Shown here: piece after piece, positions 10,110-22,246 of the stretch
How the letters are laid out: each line of letters begins with the position of its first letter
Numbering within the stretch: position 1 is the stretch's first letter
Source: Pegoplata infirma
Lineage: Eukaryota > Arthropoda > Insecta > Diptera > Anthomyiidae
DNA: 64,000 nucleotides
Reading direction: 5' to 3'
NCBI GenBank assembly: GCA_963921195.1
Contig: OY992540.1
Span: 135,768,694 to 135,832,693 of the forward strand
The notes under the pieces: model-generated
What the model was told of the DNA's origin: nothing
Database searches by the model: none
The model's input: only the letters and a program-made list of their open reading frames with translations
Program-made: the position numbers and the translations under genes

Positions 10110-11554
10110 TAACCTGACCAACCATCCCGCTTTTAGCGGGATTATCCCGCTTTTTGAAGTCTCATCCCGCCTTGATTTTCCATCCCGCTTTTTAAGCAAA
10201 AGTCCCGCTTCATTCCGCTTTTTGACTTTTAGAATAGTACAGTACAATTTATAAGTTTTTAAATAATATTTTAAGTATGATTGTTCTGTAGTTTTTTTAT
10301 TATTTATTTTTAATCAAATAAATATGGTAACATTTAGAAAAATGTAAAGGCAATAACTTCTAAAATTGTGTTGGAATTCGAAAAAATTTCCAAAAACTTT
10401 TTAAACCTTATTTGAAAATTTCAAAAAAAAATTTAGAATTCAGAAAAAAATTAAGTTTTTAGACGTGTCCAAATATGGTAAAATTGACCAATTTTTGCAT
10501 GACGTCGCATTTTATTTAATTTTTTCAACGGTAATTAAACAATTCTGCAATTTTCGAAACACATTTATTTATAGAGTTTATATGGGCTATCGATAGGCAT
10601 TATTCTGAAATTTTTCCAAAAACAAATAATGCCAATCGATAGACCTTACACAACTCTATTAAATAGATTTATTTCGAAACTTCAGAATTGTTGAGTTACA
10701 CTAGAAAAAAAAAAAAATAAAGCGATGTCATGCGAAAATTGCACAATTTTACCAAAGTTTACGAAACTTTGAAGTTCAAAATCATTTTTCTCGAAAACAA
10801 AAAATAACTGCCCTCTAAAAATTTAAAAATTTTTAGAGAATTTAATGAACTTTCAAATTTTTGTTTTTCTGTAAAGACGGTTGAGCTCAGGCTCTAATTA
10901 TAATTATGTATTATAATTTTTTAATCATGTTATATATGGTTTGAATTGAGAAATTTAAATAAAAAAAAATAACAATTGCATGTTTTTTGCTACATCGATT
11001 TTGAGGTTAAATTCAGAAAATTCAGACATAGTTCTGAGTTTTATCCAAAAACAAATAATGCCAATCGTTAGCCCAAACAAAACTATAAAAAAAATGTATT
11101 TTTAAAAAATGTAGAAAAAATTATATAAAGCAAATTGCTCAATTTTACAATTTTTGATCTAGCCCATCTCGCCCATTTTTCCGAAAAGCTTAAACTTTTG
11201 TTCCACGATTTTTAATTCCATATAGTGCAATAAGCTTCGTAGGTATGACATTTATCCACCAACATTTTTTTTGTGGTAAATTTGAAATAAAAAGCTTCAT
11301 ATCAGAGTTATCTTTCCAAAGCAAGTATATTTTTAACAGACAAACAGTCAAAAAGACGGACGGACATCGCTATGTCGACTTAAATACGATTGAAAATCAT
11401 TAATTTTTCCGACCAGTTACAAACGGAATGACAAACTAATATATATTCCCTATCGCTAATTGAAGGTTATAAAAAAGTCCCGCTTTTTAGGTCAAAATCC
11501 CGCTTTTTCAACATTTCCATCCCGCTTTTCGGCCAAAAACAGTTGGTCAGGTTA
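10110..11554. mobile_element. 1.4-kb hAT-like element, TSD GGTAAGGG, ATCCCGC arrays
   Basis: Terminal inverted repeat TAACCTGACCAAC (13 bp exact) with GGTAAGGG on both sides (10102-10109, 11555-11562). Subterminal arrays of ATCCCGCTTTTT lie just inside each end (about 10122-10215 and 11477-11530), in opposite orientation. The interior holds hairpins (about 10575-10680). It also has a segment (10861-10947) shared with the host-gene intron at 50776-50865, and a fragment of the dispersed GTTTGTCATTCCG family in reverse (about 11400-11470). Non-coding. Confidence 0.88.
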
Positions 11555-11562
11555 GGTAAGGG

Positions 11563-12510
11563 CCAAATTGTATCGACAGCGGGAAGTTGTAGATTTCAGA
11601 TTTTACAAATAAGTCGGACCCATATGATGTCAGGGTCTAATAGCGTGACCCCAAAGTCTAAAAAATACGTTGTATTTTTCTTAATTTTTAAATGCCATTT
11701 TTTTGGAAGTTATTGAATCTACAACGAAAAGTTGTGCATGTTTGGACATGTTCTTTGCACATTTATATAGGTTTTCCAAAGACCTTTCATTTGATATACC
11801 ACATGACTAGATTACTTTACATTATTTAGAAGTAAACGAAAAAACCATGGTTGGTTACCGTTACCCTTATTATACCGTTACCGATTCAAAACCCTTTCAA
11901 ATCGAATACCGTTACCGATACCGCTAAAAATATTTTTAGAATACCGTTACCCTTACCGTTACCGTTATAATTATTAGAAGTTACCGGTATTGTACCGGTA
12001 TTCAAAATTTTACCTGTTTTAAGGGATTTTAACGAACAAAAAATAAAATCAAATTGCTAACATAATTTTAAATTTATAATTTGCAAATTATCATAAAATA
12101 AATGACAAAAATAATAATCATATTAAATCTATACTGGTTTTTGGGTCTATAAAATATTTTTAGCTTTCAGTTCTATCTTTTTTCAAATTTTTAACTAAAT
12201 TAATAATACCGGTACGTACCGGTTTGGTTGGTTCGGTACCGGTACATACCGTTACCGAAACGATTTGAAAACACTTACCGTTACCTTTACCGAAATAAAT
12301 AAAAATTAGATACCGTTACCCTTACCGTTTTTCGTTTCGGTAACCAACCTTGGAAAAAACTGAAAAATGGCTGTTTCTTCCTGCCACATTTGCACCGTCT
12401 AAAGATAAATATGGGCCGCTAAAAAAAATACGTGTCTCTTTATTTTTCCTTATCTACAAAATAAAAACAATTCCGCAAAAATCGGAGAGGGTGACACTAG
12501 GCATACTTCC
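11563..12510 (-). mobile_element. old Harbinger-like relic, interrupted by a hAT element
   Basis: The parts 11563-11837 and 12361-12510 match, in reverse, the 600-bp elements at 14989 and 20133. Shared features are the GTTGTGCATGTTTGGACA and AGACCTTTCATTTGATATAC segments and the end GGGTGACACTAGG...ACTTCCCTTAG. It is clearly more diverged than the other two copies. The hAT element 11846-12352 has inserted into it, and its far end was lost or is hidden near 11563. Confidence 0.7.
11846..12352. mobile_element. 507-bp hAT-like element, TSD GAAAAAAC, ACCGTTACC arrays
   Basis: The ends CATGGTTGGTTACCG and CGGTAACCAACCTTG are inverted with one mismatch. GAAAAAAC flanks it at 11838-11845 and 12353-12360. 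Both subterminal regions are packed with ACCGTTACC/GGTAACGGT words and ACCGGTACGTACCGGT-like palindromes. The middle (about 12010-12200) is plain AT-rich DNA. Non-coding, and closely related to 19297-21664. Confidence 0.88.
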
Positions 12511-12512
12511 CT

Positions 12513-13023
12513 TAGTAAAATTTTCTTGAAATCAGGCAGGTTCACATTCCGAGTTTCCTTGTCAATTACAGGAAAACCCAACGATAGAAATCAATTCTGA
12601 TGGTGGAATCGAATTCAGGAGGTCAAAATACATAAGGATTAGTGGGTCTAGTTTTTAAGTGAGAAACTTTTTTTTATGGGGCTGTGTTATTAACCAGGCA
12701 GAAAAATACGATGGGGCTTACATTAGAAAAGCGTTGAAACCAGGACAACAAACGTTGGCAAAATATCCGTTTTGCAATACCAATATCTAAATGATAACGC
12801 CAGTCGTAAATGTGCCCACGGTTCTAGCCAATGTTGGCAAACCGTGGTGAAAACAAAAAATACTGTACTGGCACATGATTAGTTTTTATTCTATAAAATT
12901 TTTTGTGCAAGAAATTCAAAATGGCAAAAAAATTATTGTTAAAAAAAAAAATTGATTTTAAAGTGTCAAGAAAACAAACTTTATTCATCGCAATCACATT
13001 GAATAAATTTTGGTAAGTACTAG
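12513..13023. other. gene-free stretch
   Basis: No gene or clear repeat boundary. Mixed AT-rich sequence follows the Harbinger relic. Confidence 0.4.
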
Positions 13024-13184
13024 GTACACACAGAAAAATTAAAATGAGTTTCAATTACTAAAATGATTATATCAATTACTATTTTCATTGATTTTGCACC
13101 TATCACGAAAATGATAGTATTAATTACTAAAATTTGTAAAAGTTTAATATCGCAAAAGTAAATTTATCATTTTTTTGTGTGTAC
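13024..13184. mobile_element. 161-bp MITE with GTACACACAGAAAAAT ends
   Basis: Left end GTACACACAGAAAAATT, right end ATTTTTTTGTGTGTAC. The interior repeats AATTACTAAAATGATTAT-like words in both orientations. The outermost TA on each side may be a 2-bp target duplication. Confidence 0.65.
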
Positions 13185-13447
13185 TTCTATATATTTTAAT
13201 AAAAGCTAACGTATCAGCTGACACGTCTCCGCTCCGTATTCGCTCAAGTAATTATGCCTTAATCTACAGGATATTTTTTATTGAAAATATCAATTAAGGT
13301 GCCTTCAGACTATAATATTTGTAATAATATCTGTCAAAATTTCGTGTGATATCTATGAAATAGTAAAAAAATTTTTTTTTTTAGTTTTTAGTGCTTTATA
13401 TAACAGCAATCAATAATTTTCTTATTAAAATACATGCAACTTATTAC

Positions 13448-13600
13448 CAAGGTTGGCAATCGAAACGAATAACGGTATTGGTATCGTTTTTTTATTTATT
13501 TCGGCATCGGTATCGGTTACGGTATTTGAGTTGAATCGGTTACGTTATTACCGATACCGAAACGTCAATACCGGTACGTACCGGTATTATCGAAAAAAAT
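13448..13600. mobile_element. one-ended fragment of the ACCGTTACC hAT family
   Basis: Begins CAAGGTTGGCAATCG, matching the termini of 11846-12352 and 19297-21664. It continues with GGTATCGG/TACCGATACCG words to ACCGGTACGTACCGGTATT. No opposite end was found, so it is truncated. Confidence 0.65.
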
Positions 13601-14181
13601 GCTAAAAATATAAAAAACGTATAAAAACTTAAATATAATTTTTTTTTTAATTTTAATACTAAAAACGTATTTACGTGTTTATTTTTAGCATTTTTGCTAA
13701 AATGCCCTCTAAAATGTGAAAAAATTTAAGAGCGTTTTTAAGGGGGTCGGCGGGGGACATTGCTGGACCACATCTACAAAAGGGGCGGGCCGAGAAAACC
13801 GTAATTTTCTTATCCCCTTGATAAAAGTGGAGGACTTTGAAGTTATTCTGACATAAAAATGTTTCATTTGTTTAAGAAAAAAAAAAATATGTAAAAACAA
13901 TCAGGAAAGTTTAAATCGACTTGGCCGAATCCATGATTACTCTCCACAATGCCCTTTTTTGATAGCTAATTTTCTAACGTGACAAAAAATTAGCAATTTT
14001 GATTAGAATTTCTAATTTAGAAATACTTTATTTTAAGTAAAAAACTTTTTAGTAATTTTTGAAAAAACTGACATTTTTTGAGTGTAAAATTTTTTTCCAG
14101 TGTAATCTTTTTTTTTGTTTTAGTGTAAACAAATTTGAATTTATGGTGAAACAAATCTGAAATTCACGATTTTCTTAATAA
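13601..14181. other. gene-free stretch with one repeat fragment
   Basis: No gene is seen. At about 13905-13958 there is a reverse copy of the right end of the dispersed GTGGAGGGTATTC family (CGACTTGGCCGAATC... CTCCACAATGCC), also seen at 26294 and 57374. Confidence 0.5.
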
Positions 14182-14988
14182 CCCAGCAAAAAAAAATCGA
14201 AGTGGTGCAAAAAGAATAAGTGATTCACTACATTCATAGTAACTATATGTGCCGATCTTCATATTCCATAAGAAGTACTTTTATAAGCACTTCCAAAACT
14301 GCTAAAAAAATGCCAATAATAACAACTTTCACCAGTTCTTTCCTCAATGATTTATAAGTACCATTTTCATATATGTTTACAAATGCAATTGAAAAGTACA
14401 AATTTGTGGCACTTATGTTAAGTATTGGATTTGTTTTGTTGAACATTTTTTTTATAATTTTCTCTGATTTAATAAAAAGTTAAATTTTATAAATGAATTA
14501 ACTTGATATGCCGCAAAAGCGAATTTGTTATGTAAATTATGTTATAAAAAAATACAGTTTCCAAATTTTTGTTAAAATTACCAAATGACTCAAGAAGTGC
14601 TAAAAAGATAACAAAAAAACTGTTAGCCCTTAAAAAAGACAAGGGTTAAATATAACCAAAAAAGAGCTAAGTTGGTATTGCCGTTTAAAGGTATAAAAAC
14701 TCTTCTAAAAATATACGATATCTGATTTAAAATGAGAGAATTATTTTTTTTTATCTCTTCATTTTATTTATTGGATGTTTTTTTTTAACTACATGTATAA
14801 AAACATTTTTTTTTTATAATTTTTGGAGTTGTTTTGTAAATTATGTACAAAAAAAAAACAATAAAAAGTTTCCAGATTATGGTAAAAATCAAATGACTTA
14901 AAAAGTGCTTAAAGGGCTAAAAAAGATAACCAAAAAAAGGTGGTAGTCTTTAAAAAAATAGGCTGAATTATAGCCACAAAATGACTAA

Positions 14989-15588
14989 CAAGGGAAGTCT
15001 CCCTAGTGTCACCCGCGGATCTTTATGGAATTGGTTTTATTTTGTAGAGCAGAAAAAATAAAGGGACACGTATTTTTTTTAGCGGCCCAAATTCATATTT
15101 AGGTGGTAAAAAGGAGGGGGGAAGACAAGGCCATTTTTCAGTTTTTTTCTTTTATCTCCTATATTTTGCAAAGAAACTTAGTCATGTTACATACCAAATG
15201 AAAGGTCTTTGGAAAACCTATCTACGTGTGCTAAGAACGTGTCCAAACATGCACAACTTTTCGTCATATTGAGTAAAATACCAAAATTTTAGGACATTTT
15301 TGTTAATAAGTCGAAAAATATTAACTTCTTTGGCCCGTTGTTAGCACCATGAGATAGGTATTTTTAATACCTTTAATCTGATACCACATATGCCTATATT
15401 AATTTTGTTAAAATAGGCGTAAATTGTAAAAAACTGAAAAAGGTCAATTTCCCCCAATACAAATCGACCCCCCTAAAAAATGAGTTTGGGCCGCTAAAAA
15501 AAAAATACGTGTCGAATTAATTTCCGTTCTTAACAACATATCCAAATTTCATGAAGATCGGAGGGTGACACCAGGGAGACTTCCCTTG
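14989..15588. mobile_element. 600-bp Harbinger-like element, TSD TAA
   Basis: Ends CAAGGGAAGTCTCCCTAGTG / CACCAGGGAGACTTCCCTTG, with TAA on both sides (14986-14988, 15589-15591). It is nearly identical to 20133-20732 and the same length to the base. A 3-bp TWA duplication is the signature of the PIF/Harbinger superfamily. The subterminal regions are also inverted over about 100 bp (GGCCGCTAAAAAAAATACGT). Non-coding, so it must be mobilised in trans. Confidence 0.88.
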
Positions 15589-15642
15589 TAAGTTGGTATC
15601 GCTGTTAAACGGTATAAAAACTCTTCTAAACATTAGGGTATT

Positions 15643-16330
15643 CAATTAATCGAGGTTTTGGTTTAATCGGCTAATCGGGCAAATAATGAATCGCACTTAA
15701 AAAATTATGTTAGTAATATCATCTGAAAATGTCAGTTAAAATAACTACTTTGTAAGTTGTTTTGGGGTCAACTACTTTTTTTTCAACTAACAATGTTAGT
15801 TATTTTAACTGACAAAAAAAACAACTGACTTATGTAGTAAAAACTACTTACATTTGTAGTCAAAACAACTAAAATGTAGTAAAATAAAAAAATCAATATA
15901 TAATTTTTTTTTTAAAACATTTTTCAGAAAAAAAAATTGAAGACCAAATTTTTTCCAAGTTTTTTTTTTAAAAAAAAGTTGTGAAAAATAAAAATAACAA
16001 TTTTTTTTTTTTTTGGAAAAAAAACTTTAAAACTTTTCAGAGATAAAATAAATAAAATTAACTACTTTAAATAACTGTTACTACATCACAGTACTTTTTT
16101 ATTAGTTCAAAAAAACGATTTCAAATAACTAACAGAAATAGTTGTTTGATATTTTTCATACAAAAACAACTGACTTTGTAGTTGAAAACAACTAACTACT
16201 GTAAAATATACAAATAACTAACATGTAGTAACTTACATAATTTTCTGAGTGCGGGGTTGAGATTTAATCGGTTAATAATCGGATAAATTTGAATTATTCA
16301 GTTAACCGAATAATAAAAATTTTAATTGAA
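15643..16330. repeat. TTAATCGG word cluster, split by an insertion
   Basis: Words such as TTAATCGGCTAATCGG occur at 15650-15692 and TTAATCGGTTAATAATCGG at 16265-16310, on either side of the CACT-ended element. This looks like the subterminal array of another hAT-type element, starting near GGGTATTCAATTAATCG, whose far end is lost. Confidence 0.5.
15694..16251. mobile_element. 558-bp element with CACT...AGTG ends
   Basis: Starts CACTTAAAAAATTATGTTAG and ends ACATAATTTTCTGAGTG. It is rich in the words AACTACTTTGTAGTT and ACAACTGACTT in both orientations. It interrupts the TTAATCGG cluster. CG flanks both ends, but no convincing longer duplication is seen. Superfamily undetermined. Confidence 0.6.
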
Positions 16331-17492
16331 TATAAAACTAAGAACTCTATGTACTTTTAAGAATTTTATTAATTTTATTTAAAATAAATCTTTATCCGAT
16401 ATGGCGAAGCTCTATAATGTTAGCCCAAATAAAGATTTTTTGTATGGCACCCTGAAAATTTACCCTAAAATTGATACCAAAATTGATGCCGGGCTTAGAT
16501 GCACCTCTAATAGAGTTTCGAATTCGGTACTATTATATATCAACAAGACAAATTGGTTGGTTTTCAAATTTGTTTTCTTTTATTTTTTAGGGCCGAAATT
16601 GCAATAATTTTATCGGTCGATAGCTCCGTAATGAAAAAAGATATCTTAAGGATTGCAAAAGTAATTTGAAGAATAAGTGAAGTATTTTTAGATGTGCTGA
16701 ACTAATTATACATCATAAAATAATTCTCGGTTTTATAAGATCCCGAACATTGCGAATATCTGAGTTTATGCAGTACTGTCAATTGAAAATCTAAATATCT
16801 CAAAATAAGATAAATCACTTCTAAGGCCAGATTCGGATTAAGCGCATGAAAAACTAAAAACTATTTGAGAAAAATATATACATCCACATTTAATTAATAA
16901 TTCCTATTAGCTAAACTAAATTATTAAAAACATCGATTTAATCTTAACAATTTCAAGTCTAAATATTACATAACAAATATTATACATTGTTAAACATATC
17001 GTTTTGGTTTTAATTATTATTAGTGTAAATACTAAAAAAAACTCTTAAAATCAATCCCAAAAAGTCATGAAATATGTACTTATCAAGAAGTGATGAAAAA
17101 ATCACTTCTAAATCACCATATAAAAATTACATAATCACATCCAAAATGCCAGGAAATATATACTAAAGAAGTGATGAAAAAAGCACTTCCAAAAGGTCAA
17201 GTTATATTAACATCCCGATCACTACTTCAGAAGTTGTGATAAAGATGTTAATATATATGTACATACTAAACACTAGTGATATTGTGTGTCACGCCCATAT
17301 AAAATTCATCAGTGTTTCAGCTGAAGAAGAAGTACATCTGGTTCATAAGTTGTGGTGAATTTTGTAGTGAATGGTAAGCTCTTTTTTTGCTGGGAACTTT
17401 TGAACCACTGCAGTGCACTGGACCGATTTTGCTATTCAATACAAAACAGACCAGGGGAAAGACAAATATATATGCCAAGCTTCAGTAGCATC

Positions 17493-18576
17493 TAGGGCTG
17501 TCAATCCCGAAATCCCGAATCCCGAAATCCCGGGATTTTTCTCATAAAATTAATCCCGAATCCCGGGATTTTTAAGCTCAAATCCCGGGATTTTTGAAAT
17601 ATTAAAAATGTATGAGAATTTATTTTTAAAAATACAACTGTTCAATTATTGTTACATTTACACAAACAAATTAAAACTAAAACTGTTTTTTTAATTTTAT
17701 CGTAGCTAATTTTTCTGAGCTGAGAATTCTACCGAGGCTTGCTGAATAAGTAATAGTCCAAAGCACTGAGAATTAAGCCACAGTCACGGAGCTCTTTGAC
17801 CAAAGTTTGCAGGTTTTGGCGAAAATATTCCAAAAAACCGAAACTTTGATCGAGAGGCGCCACGGGTAAATTTAATCCGACTGGCCTCTAATTTGTACCA
17901 CATAAGTTTTAGGCGTAGGAGAATAAAAATTTTTCCGGTCGTTCATAATTGGATGAAAAACTTTTTTTATTCTAAAAAATGCAAGTCTAATGTATTATAT
18001 TATTACTTTTCTCCTTTAAATGTTTTTATAATTTTAAATTTTCTTTAAATTAGTTTTTAAATTATACAGTGCTAAAACCAAAATCGGAATGGGATGAAAC
18101 CAAAAGCAAATAAAAGTTGTCATTTTCCATAACAAACCCCTCAAGGCCTTTTTTAGTTCATTGCTAAATATTTAATAATAATAATAATTACTTGAAAACT
18201 GCATAAGTTGCGTATACTTAATTTTTTAATTGCCTTTAAATAACAATCAGAATAATTAGAAATAATTTTTTAATACATAATTTCGTTGTAGCGAAATCGA
18301 CCCAAGGGTTTTCGTGGGAATCAAACCTACGAGTCCCTGCTTAATATGCTAGCACGCTACCAACTAACCCACAGTAGCCCCCTTAATATGTACAATAAAA
18401 TTGAAACATAAAGAGTCTACTATTTTTTTACTTTTATAATCAAAGAAATTTAATCACGAAAAATCCCGGAATCCCCAAAAATCCCGTGATCCCGAAAAAT
18501 CCCGGGATCCCGGGATTTCGATTTTCAAATCCCGAATCCCGGGATTTTAAAAAACCGATCCCGTTTGACAGCCCTA
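17493..18576. mobile_element. 1.1-kb hAT-like element, TSD GTAGCATC, AATCCCGGGATT arrays
   Basis: Exact 12-bp terminal inverted repeat TAGGGCTGTCAA/TTGACAGCCCTA with GTAGCATC on both sides (17485-17492, 18577-18584). Both ends carry arrays of AATCCCGGGATT and AATCCCGAAATCCCG (17505-17600, 18460-18560). The interior contains a tRNA-like sequence on the - strand (18308-18382). Non-coding. The terminal sequence resembles that of 25193-26043, but the array word is different. Confidence 0.9.
18308..18382 (-). pseudogene. tRNA-like sequence or SINE head
   Basis: On the - strand a run of G, then CTA, leads into TGTGGGTTAGTTGGTAGCGT, which fits the tRNA A-box/D-arm. It is followed by a possible anticodon hairpin and by CGTAGGTTTGATTCCCACG, which forms a T-arm and B-box. 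The position before the anticodon is not U, and the acceptor stem does not close well. I therefore read it as a tRNA pseudogene or the head of a tRNA-derived SINE captured inside a hAT-like element. A working tRNA is unlikely. Confidence 0.5.
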
Positions 18577-19296
18577 GTAGCATCAAAATTGCCTTTCTAA
18601 AGTTAGCGTGTTTTTAAACACTTAAGTTCGCGAAAAACCCTTGAAGAATTCACTTTTCATCCTGTGACCATAAGAAATATAAGTACTACAGTGTCCCTTA
18701 TTTTGGAAATGTTGGAAATGTTTAGACGGTACCCACTCATTTTTTTCCATTTGACTAAAAAATAACTCAGGAAAAATTTTACGCCCCTACGACCACGCCT
18801 TCCCTACGCGACGGAGCCTTAAAGAGCGGGGCCTTAAAAATTATTTTTCCATACAAACCAAAAAATTTTTTTTTTGATTTTTAATTTTTTTGTTACTAAT
18901 TATAATATATGTAACTTGGTTAGCTTATTCACGACAAGAAATTTGATTTTGGTGGGATAAGGGATAAGGCTTTCAGTTCGAAAAAAATTTTGGAGTCGTT
19001 GGGGTCCTACAGTAAAAATTTTTTAAAAAATATTTTTTTTTTAGTTTTGACAAGCAACGGCTTCAGTTGTAATATTGCTTTTAATGATATATATGGGGGT
19101 TTTCGTGTCAACTGACACAACTTTTGAAACCGATGTCTTCCGATCGGGATGAAATTTGCACCAAGGTTAGTCCTATTGGATAGTAGTTCAGACACAATTT
19201 TTCAGCGAGATCGGTCAAGGACTCTCTGAGTTAGAGGGGTCGAAATTTGACATTTTGGACTAAGAGGTGTTTATTCTCATCCATGTAACTTCTTAC

Positions 19297-21664
19297 CAGT
19301 GTTGGCTACCGTTACCCTTTCAATACCGTTACCGATTAAAAACCCTTTAATTTTGACTACCGTTACCGTTACCAATACCGAAATAAAAATATTTAAATAC
19401 CGTTACCGATAAAAAACCATTACCTTTATTCGGATTTTTACCGGTATTATATCGGTTTTATTTCGGTTGTCATAAAATACGGATAAAAACAAAGTCAAAT
19501 ATTTTTAATCTACTATTCGCATTCTTATATGGACAAAAAACAATTAGGAAATCGGCCCAACCAATGTCACATTCGCAATTAACTAAATCTTGAAAAAGAA
19601 TATGTGAAAATCGGTCCAACCAATGATCACATTCTCAATTCAAGAAAAGTGAGTGCCGCGTAATGTAAACATTTTTTAGTAGGATGATGAAAGAAGAGAC
19701 AAACCTGAATTGTATTCTAAAAATAACAGTTTTTTCTTTGTACTTTTACTGACTCTGGTTGCTAACTTCAAAATATTTTTTGTTTTAAAATTTATTATTT
19801 TGTAATTTTACAAACACTTTTTGATGTCAATTTTTTATAATTTTTCTCTAATTTAAATTTTTAATTTTATTGAAAAACAAACGGCATAACAAAAATAATT
19901 GCCGCTTTAAAAAAATTGAAAATTTTCTTTCTGTAAAATTATTGCGTTGCTAATTTGTTTTGCTCTGTTTTCCCCCTGCCAATTTTGATAACTCATAGCG
20001 GATGAACCCGATGTGATAGCGACTTCAAAATAAGTCAAGGGTAAATCTTAAACATTGCTCTTATGGATGCTGAACTCATTTGGTCAGTCGCCTTAACACT
20101 TAGGGCACCAACTGTCAATCAATGATGTCTTACAAGGGAAGTCTCCCTAGTGTCACCCGCGGATCTTTATGGAATTGTTTTGATTTTGTAGATCCGAAAA
20201 AATAAAGGGATACGTATTTTTTTTTAGCGGCCCAAATTCATATTTAGGGGGTAAAAAGGAGGGGGGAAGACAAGGCCATTTTTCAGTTTTTTTCGTTTAT
20301 CTCCCATATTATGCAAAGAAACCTAGTCATGTTACATACCAAATGAAAGGTCTTTGGAAAACCTATCTACTTGTGCTAAGAACGTGTCCAAACATGCACA
20401 ACTTTTCGTTATATTGAGTAAAATACCAAAATTTTAGGACATTTTTGTTAATAAGTCGAGAAATATTAACTTCTTTGGCCCGTTGTTAGCACCACGAGAT
20501 AGATATTTTTAATACCTTTAATCTGATACCACACATGTCTATATTAATTTTGTTTAAATAGGCGTAAATCGTAAAAAACTGAAAAAGGTCAATTTCCCCC
20601 CATACAAATCGACCCCCCCTAAAAATGAGTTTGGGCCGCTAAAAAAAAATACGTGTCAAATTAATTTTCGTTCTTAACAACATATCCAAATTTCATAAAG
20701 ATCGGAGGGTGACACCAGGGAGACTTCCCTTGTTAGTTCCAAAACCATTTTTCTGCTTCAAGTCATATGAAAAAAATCTTTTATGCGAATGGAACGTCGC
20801 CTTATGCACATGATTGCAATTATTTTTTTGGTCACAAATCCGGTTTCCCATCTTATCCATTACATCAGGTTTTTGAGAAATTTTAGATACAAAAAACCGT
20901 GTCTTCGGAATTTTTTGACAACTCATAGCAGATGAACTCGATGTGATGACGACTTAAAAATAAGTCAATGGTAAATCATAAACATTGCTCATTAAGATGT
21001 TTAACTCATTTGATCAATCGCTTTAACCGTTGGAGCACTAATTGTAAGGTATTTTCCCCGAAATTTTTTTTTTAATACTGGGTAATAAGACGTCATTGAA
21101 AGACAATTTGTGCCCAAAGGGTTAACGCGACTGACCAAATGAGTTCTGAATCTTAAAGAGCTTCACCCTCGATTTTTTTGAAGCCGCCATCACATCGGGT
21201 TCATCCGCTATGACTTTCCAAAAATGTCCACAAACGGCAATTTTTTGAACTTTGACCTCAAATTTCTAAAAAAAACCTAAAGTGATGAAAAAGTTTGGAG
21301 AATGGATTTTTGACCAGCAAAACTATTGTTATTAAGTGTATAAGGTCGCGTCCCAGTCGCATTTTCGATGTTTAGTAGTGTAATTAATAGTTAGTATAGT
21401 TTAAACTGCACTCAATTTAACAGTTTTTTTAATTTTATTAAATACATTTTTGAGTTTTTACGTGTTTTTAAAAAATTTGTGACCTTTTAACACTTTGGGT
21501 AAATTTTTTCATAATACCGGTACGTACCGGTATCGATGTTTCGGTAACGGTTTATCGTTACCGAAATAATCGAAAATACCGTTACCTTTACCGTTACCGA
21601 TATAAAAAATATGTAATACCAATACCGTTACCTATACCGTTATTCGTTTCGGTTGCCAACCCTG
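19297..21664. mobile_element. 2.4-kb hAT-like element, TSD CTTCTTAC, ACCGTTACC arrays
   Basis: Ends CAGTGTTGGCTACCG and CGGTTGCCAACCCTG (inverted, few mismatches), with CTTCTTAC on both sides (19289-19296, 21665-21672). The subterminal arrays are of ACCGTTACC type and include ACCGGTACGTACCGGT near 21519. Interior blocks around 19980-20110, 20925-21050 and, inverted, 21060-21230 share the words CATTTGGTCAGTCG and GATGAACCCGATGTGAT. The Harbinger-like element 20133-20732 lies inside. Confidence 0.87.
20133..20732. mobile_element. 600-bp Harbinger-like element, TSD TTA
   Basis: Second near-identical copy of 14989-15588, in the same orientation and of equal length, with TTA on both sides (20130-20132, 20733-20735). 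It has inserted in 19297-21664, so it is younger than that element. The high similarity of the two copies suggests recent activity. Confidence 0.88.
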
Positions 21665-21794
21665 CTTCTTACCTATTGTTGTTAGCAAAATGTGTCCCAA
21701 AGAGTTTAGTTAGCTATTTGTTCAGTCTTTCGAAAAAAAAATTATAAAAAAAATAAAAAAAAAAATTTGATTTTTTTTCTTATTTCCAGTCTAT

Positions 21795-21981
21795 GCTTGA
21801 TTTATACTTGAATTACACTTGAATTCAATAGCATTCTCCAGCAAAACGGATACTTGAATTCAAGCGCTGTTTTTACACTTGAAAACCAGTGAAAGGGCTG
21901 TAAAAACAGGGCTTGAATTCTAGTGTCCGTTTTGCTGGAGTATGCTATTGAATTAAAGTGTAATTCAAGTATAAATCAAGC
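21795..21981. mobile_element. 187-bp near-perfect foldback
   Basis: Arms 21795-21877 and 21899-21981 are inverted copies with very few mismatches around a roughly 21-bp loop. Each arm includes CCAGCAAAACGGA and several ACTTGAATT words. More ACTTGAA words continue to 22040 on the right. Confidence 0.85.
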
Positions 21982-22246
21982 AGGGGCTGGAATTTAGGGC
22001 TTGATTTACACTTGATTTGCACTTGAATTTTAAAATTGCTTATTGGGTAATTTAGTTATTGTAGAATGAGTAGATGAAAAAATAAATTTAAAAAAAAAAC
22101 ACAAAAAAAATTTCTTAACAACAGAATTGTGGTGTAAAAATTGAACATTTTGCATTTTCAATGGACTAGGAAATATAGAGCAGCCCCTCGCCCTAGGTGC
22201 AGACTTATATCAAATGTAAGATTGAAGTCTCAGCTTTCATTTAAAT

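Larger units (their letters stand above)
14182..17394. mobile_element. CCCAGCAAAA-family element A, carrying later insertions
   Basis: Starts CCCAGCAAAAAAAAATCGAA and ends CTCTTTTTTTGCTGGG. Its outer 250-350 bp on each side match the two ends of element B (22247-23826), which has the opposite orientation. Shared blocks include AGAAGTACTTTTA, GAAGTGATGAAAAA and GTGTGTCACGCCCATAT. The interior holds a Harbinger-like element (14989-15588) and a CACT-ended element (15694-16251). No protein is recognised. Confidence 0.75.

Noticed and set aside
18308..18382. Functional tRNA gene
   Set aside because: The acceptor stem does not pair properly and the anticodon loop lacks the invariant U before the anticodon.
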